Below, piece after piece: positions 5,700-7,444 of a stretch of DNA of 7,444 bases (the stretch's first letter is position 1; every line of letters begins with the position of its first letter). The notes under the pieces are model-generated. The model was given only the letters and a program-made list of their open reading frames with translations, did no database searches and was not told where the DNA came from. Location of the stretch: contig JAGBGW010000264.1 of the NCBI GenBank assembly GCA_017935825.1, positions 1-7,444 on the forward strand, read 5' to 3'. The position numbers and the translations under genes are program-made. The stretch comes from Clostridia bacterium. Lineage in GTDB: Bacteria > Bacillota > Clostridia > Christensenellales > Maliibacteriaceae.

Positions 5700-5969
5700 T
5701 CAGTATAAGCTATACAGCAGCATCTGAAGAAATTCGAGAGCCAGAAATGCGCATAAAAATGAGAAGTCGATTGGTATCATGCTGCGCCCTTGGAAACGAT
5801 CCAAAAGGCTTCGGAAAGGCAAAATAATTGGCTCAGTTACCATATAAAGAAACTCCGCAATTTTTGATCCCTGCATTTGCGGGAACCACGAGAAAATAGC
5901 GCGCGCAAACATCAGAAATTCCAACAAACGGATAATGGAAGATACCAATCGAATAAACAAGTACGACAC
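5700..5969 (-). CDS. ylmG: YggT/YlmG-family small membrane protein
   Basis: This 89-residue protein has the family layout: a first hydrophobic helix at about 4-28, a central loop containing the conserved EPIILPFRSLLDRF (about 46-59) and a second helix at about 62-88. In the family there is evidence for a role near the division site or in membrane/nucleoid organisation, but the molecular function is not settled. The start must be GTG 5969, because the sepF stop lies in frame six bases upstream and the next ATG (codon 20) would remove most of the first helix. No clear Shine-Dalgarno sequence precedes it, so translation probably depends on ribosomes finishing sepF six bases away. It sits directly between sepF and divIVA as in other Bacillota. 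Confidence 0.9.
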   Translation of the reverse strand: MSYLFIRLVSSIIRLLEFLMFARAIFSWFPQMQGSKIAEFLYMVTEPIILPFRSLLDRFQGRSMIPIDFSFLCAFLALEFLQMLLYSLY

Positions 5970-5975
5970 AGCTGA

Positions 5976-6449
5976 TTACAGATACAGGCCGTTATTCTCG
6001 AGCTCATCAATCAGATCGCCAAGAATATCGACGTTGTAGGGAGTAATGATGTACGTGCTATTTGCAACGCGCTTGATCTTGCCCTCATTTGCGTATGCAA
6101 CGCCGCTCAGGAAATCGACCAGACGACGCGCAACATCCTTGTTCGTCTGCTCGAGATTCAGCACGACTGTGCGCTTGTCCTTCAGATGATCTGCAATTTC
6201 CGCGGCATTCTCGAAGCGATCGGGTTTTACCAGTACAACGGCAAGCTGCGTTGTCGCATGGATATTTACCACTTTGTTGTTGGAGCGCTGAGTGTCAGCC
6301 GTGTAAGAAAGGGAGTCTTCTGGTGCCGACGCAGTGGCTGAAGACGCAGCAGACCCGGTCGAAGCCTGAGATCTGGGGATAAACTCCTCGTAATCGTCCT
6401 CCATGTCCTCGCCTTTGACCCAGTCCAAAAATCCCTTTAACGATGCCAT
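5976..6449 (-). CDS. sepF: Cell division protein SepF
   Basis: This 157-residue protein anchors FtsZ filaments to the membrane and bundles them during septum formation. Residues 1-13 (MASLKGFLDWVKG) form the amphipathic membrane-binding helix, followed by an acidic patch EDMEDDYEEF. A Ser/Ala/Thr-rich linker spans about 25-57. The SepF core (DUF552) is at about 58-145, with VVNIHATTQLAVVLVKPDRFE, RTVVLNLE and DFLSGVAYANEGKIKRV; Gly116 in this last block matches a conserved dimer-interface glycine. The core ends in STYIITPYNVDI. ATG 6449 has a strong GGAGGAA ribosome binding site. It is 40 bases after ylmE and six bases before ylmG, so it belongs to the same transcript. Confidence 0.96.
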   Translation of the reverse strand: MASLKGFLDWVKGEDMEDDYEEFIPRSQASTGSAASSATASAPEDSLSYTADTQRSNNKVVNIHATTQLAVVLVKPDRFENAAEIADHLKDKRTVVLNLEQTNKDVARRLVDFLSGVAYANEGKIKRVANSTYIITPYNVDILGDLIDELENNGLYL

Positions 6450-6489
6450 TTTTATATTTCCTCCTCACGGATATTTCAAATTCAACCAA

Positions 6490-7206
6490 TTATCTCATAT
6501 AGGGACGCAACCCAAAGATGGCTGTACCAACGCGCACCATATTTGCGCCGCAGGTGATCGCATCTTCAAAGTCGCCTGACATACCCATTGATAAATAGTC
6601 CATAGATACATTATCGTATCTTTTTGCCGATATGTCAATAAATAGTTGCCTCATTCTATCAAAATAACGTAAATTTTCACCGTGCGCATGCGCAATTGGT
6701 GGAATTGCCATCAAACCACGGATATGAATTCCAGGTAAAACGCAAAGCTGCTCGATCGTTGCTTCCAGATTTTCGGGCGGCAATCCGCTCTTTGCGCTTT
6801 CTTCTCCGATATTCACTTCGAGAAGAATATCCTGACAAATCCCATATTTTTGTGCCTCTTTTGCGATGCAGCGGCCAAGTTTTTCCGAACCAACCGACTG
6901 AATCAGGCTGACCTTGCCCATGAGGTATTTGACCTTATTGGTTTGCAAAGTTCCAATAAAATGCAGATCGGCGCCGACGTAAGCGTCCTGTTCATATTTC
7001 TCCAGCAGTTCCTGCACGCGGTTCTCGCCTGCGACCTGAATACCATACTGAATCGCTGCCTGCACCCGTTCGCCATCGTTCATTTTTGTCGCAGCGACCA
7101 GCCGAATATCATCCGCTTTCCGTCCGGCTCGCATCGCAGCCTGTGCGATACGAAACTGAACCTGCTCGATGTTTTCTTTTAATTCCTTCTGCTCAAGTTC
7201 TGTCAT
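6490..7206 (-). CDS. ylmE: YggS/YlmE-family PLP-binding protein (PLPBP homologue)
   Basis: This 238-residue protein has the single alanine-racemase-like TIM-barrel fold known for the family, which binds pyridoxal 5'-phosphate and helps B6 and amino-acid homeostasis without a known catalytic reaction. Lys41 in IRLVAATK is the predicted Schiff-base lysine. Other family blocks are GENRVQELLEKY, HFIGTLQTNKVKYL, LLEVNIGEESAKSGL, IRGLMAIPP, LSMGMSGDFEDAI and MVRVGTAIFG near the C-terminus. The block usually written HFIGHLQ has Thr for the second His here. The ATG at 7206 overlaps the upstream stop as ATGA, with AAGGTGAT before it, indicating translational coupling. Placement before sepF is the classical Bacillota order. 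Confidence 0.95.
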   Translation of the reverse strand: MTELEQKELKENIEQVQFRIAQAAMRAGRKADDIRLVAATKMNDGERVQAAIQYGIQVAGENRVQELLEKYEQDAYVGADLHFIGTLQTNKVKYLMGKVSLIQSVGSEKLGRCIAKEAQKYGICQDILLEVNIGEESAKSGLPPENLEATIEQLCVLPGIHIRGLMAIPPIAHAHGENLRYFDRMRQLFIDISAKRYDNVSMDYLSMGMSGDFEDAITCGANMVRVGTAIFGLRPYMR

Positions 7207-7444
7207 TTGATCACCTTCATATCTTCCAAACCCCGAGCTTTTATAATGATTGTATCTCCAACGACAAGTCCAGTGTTGTCGTCGTTGTCACCCTGTCGGA
7301 CCACATAATAATCCTCACCTTCAAACAGCACGTCAATCGGTTTGAAACGGCTCATGGAATCCGGAAGAATGTAAACTCCCTGCTGCTGTTTTTCGTCTTC
7401 ATCCACCTGGATTTTGACTGCGGACTTCGGTACTTTGATACCGG
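7203..7444 (-). CDS. HlyD-like periplasmic adaptor family protein, C-terminal end only
   Basis: The minus-strand frame is open to the window edge; about 80 C-terminal codons are seen and the 5' part lies outside. The visible part reads GIKVPKSAVKIQVDEDE, then GVYILPDSMSRFKPIDVLFE, GEDYYVVRQG and VVGDTIIIKARGLEDMKVIK. This resembles the C-terminal beta-rich region of clostridial HlyD-like efflux-adaptor proteins (pattern: P-x-SAV, GVYVV, F-x-P-I-x-V, D-x-V-I-V-x-G). The stop overlaps the ylmE start by four bases. There is a GTG inside the visible part at 7406, but the homologous sequence continues upstream of it, so it is not the start. No transporter is visible next to it, so an efflux role is uncertain; in this position it may act in envelope or division processes. 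The assignment is by pattern only. Confidence 0.6.
   Translation of the reverse strand, partial: GIKVPKSAVKIQVDEDEKQQQGVYILPDSMSRFKPIDVLFEGEDYYVVRQGDNDDNTGLVVGDTIIIKARGLEDMKVIK

Overview
The window looks like a chromosomal segment of a Gram-positive anaerobe of class Clostridia, most likely Oscillospiraceae/Ruminococcaceae or a close relative. This is inferred from gene order and protein character: the run ylmE-sepF-ylmG-divIVA-ileS-lspA-rluD (ylyB) on the minus strand matches the Bacillota division/ileS cluster. The DivIVA tail and an adaptor-like gene upstream of ylmE also have a clostridial flavour. No species can be named from sequence alone.

Left part (1-244), plus strand: the 3' part of tRNA-Phe(GAA), then complete tRNA-Gly(GCC) and tRNA-Cys(GCA), all with encoded CCA, closed by a strong hairpin plus T-run terminator. 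Middle spacer (245-602): a noncoding scar holding about 50 codons of the C-terminus of an IS256/Mutator-type transposase, an 11-bp direct repeat on either side of it, a GC-rich terminator hairpin that probably ends the minus-strand operon, and a perfect 12-bp AT-rich inverted repeat next to the end of rluD.

Right part (603-7444), minus strand, in transcription order: the C-terminal end of a HlyD-like adaptor protein (cut by the window edge), ylmE/yggS (PLP-binding protein), sepF (FtsZ membrane anchor), ylmG/yggT (small membrane protein), divIVA (curvature-sensing coiled-coil scaffold), ileS (isoleucyl-tRNA synthetase), lspA (lipoprotein signal peptidase) and a RluA/RluD-family pseudouridine synthase. 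Genes are tightly packed, with ATGA and GTGAGTAA overlaps at two junctions. They are interrupted by hairpins between ylmG and divIVA and between ileS and lspA, which may tune or split the transcript. The cluster combines septum assembly (SepF, YlmG, DivIVA) with translation (IleRS, RNA pseudouridylation) and lipoprotein maturation.

The departures from the textbook layout are the absence of ylmH between ylmG and divIVA, the absence of a T-box leader directly before ileS, and the transposase scar with its repeats. I found no convincing new system; this is mainly a conserved housekeeping region.
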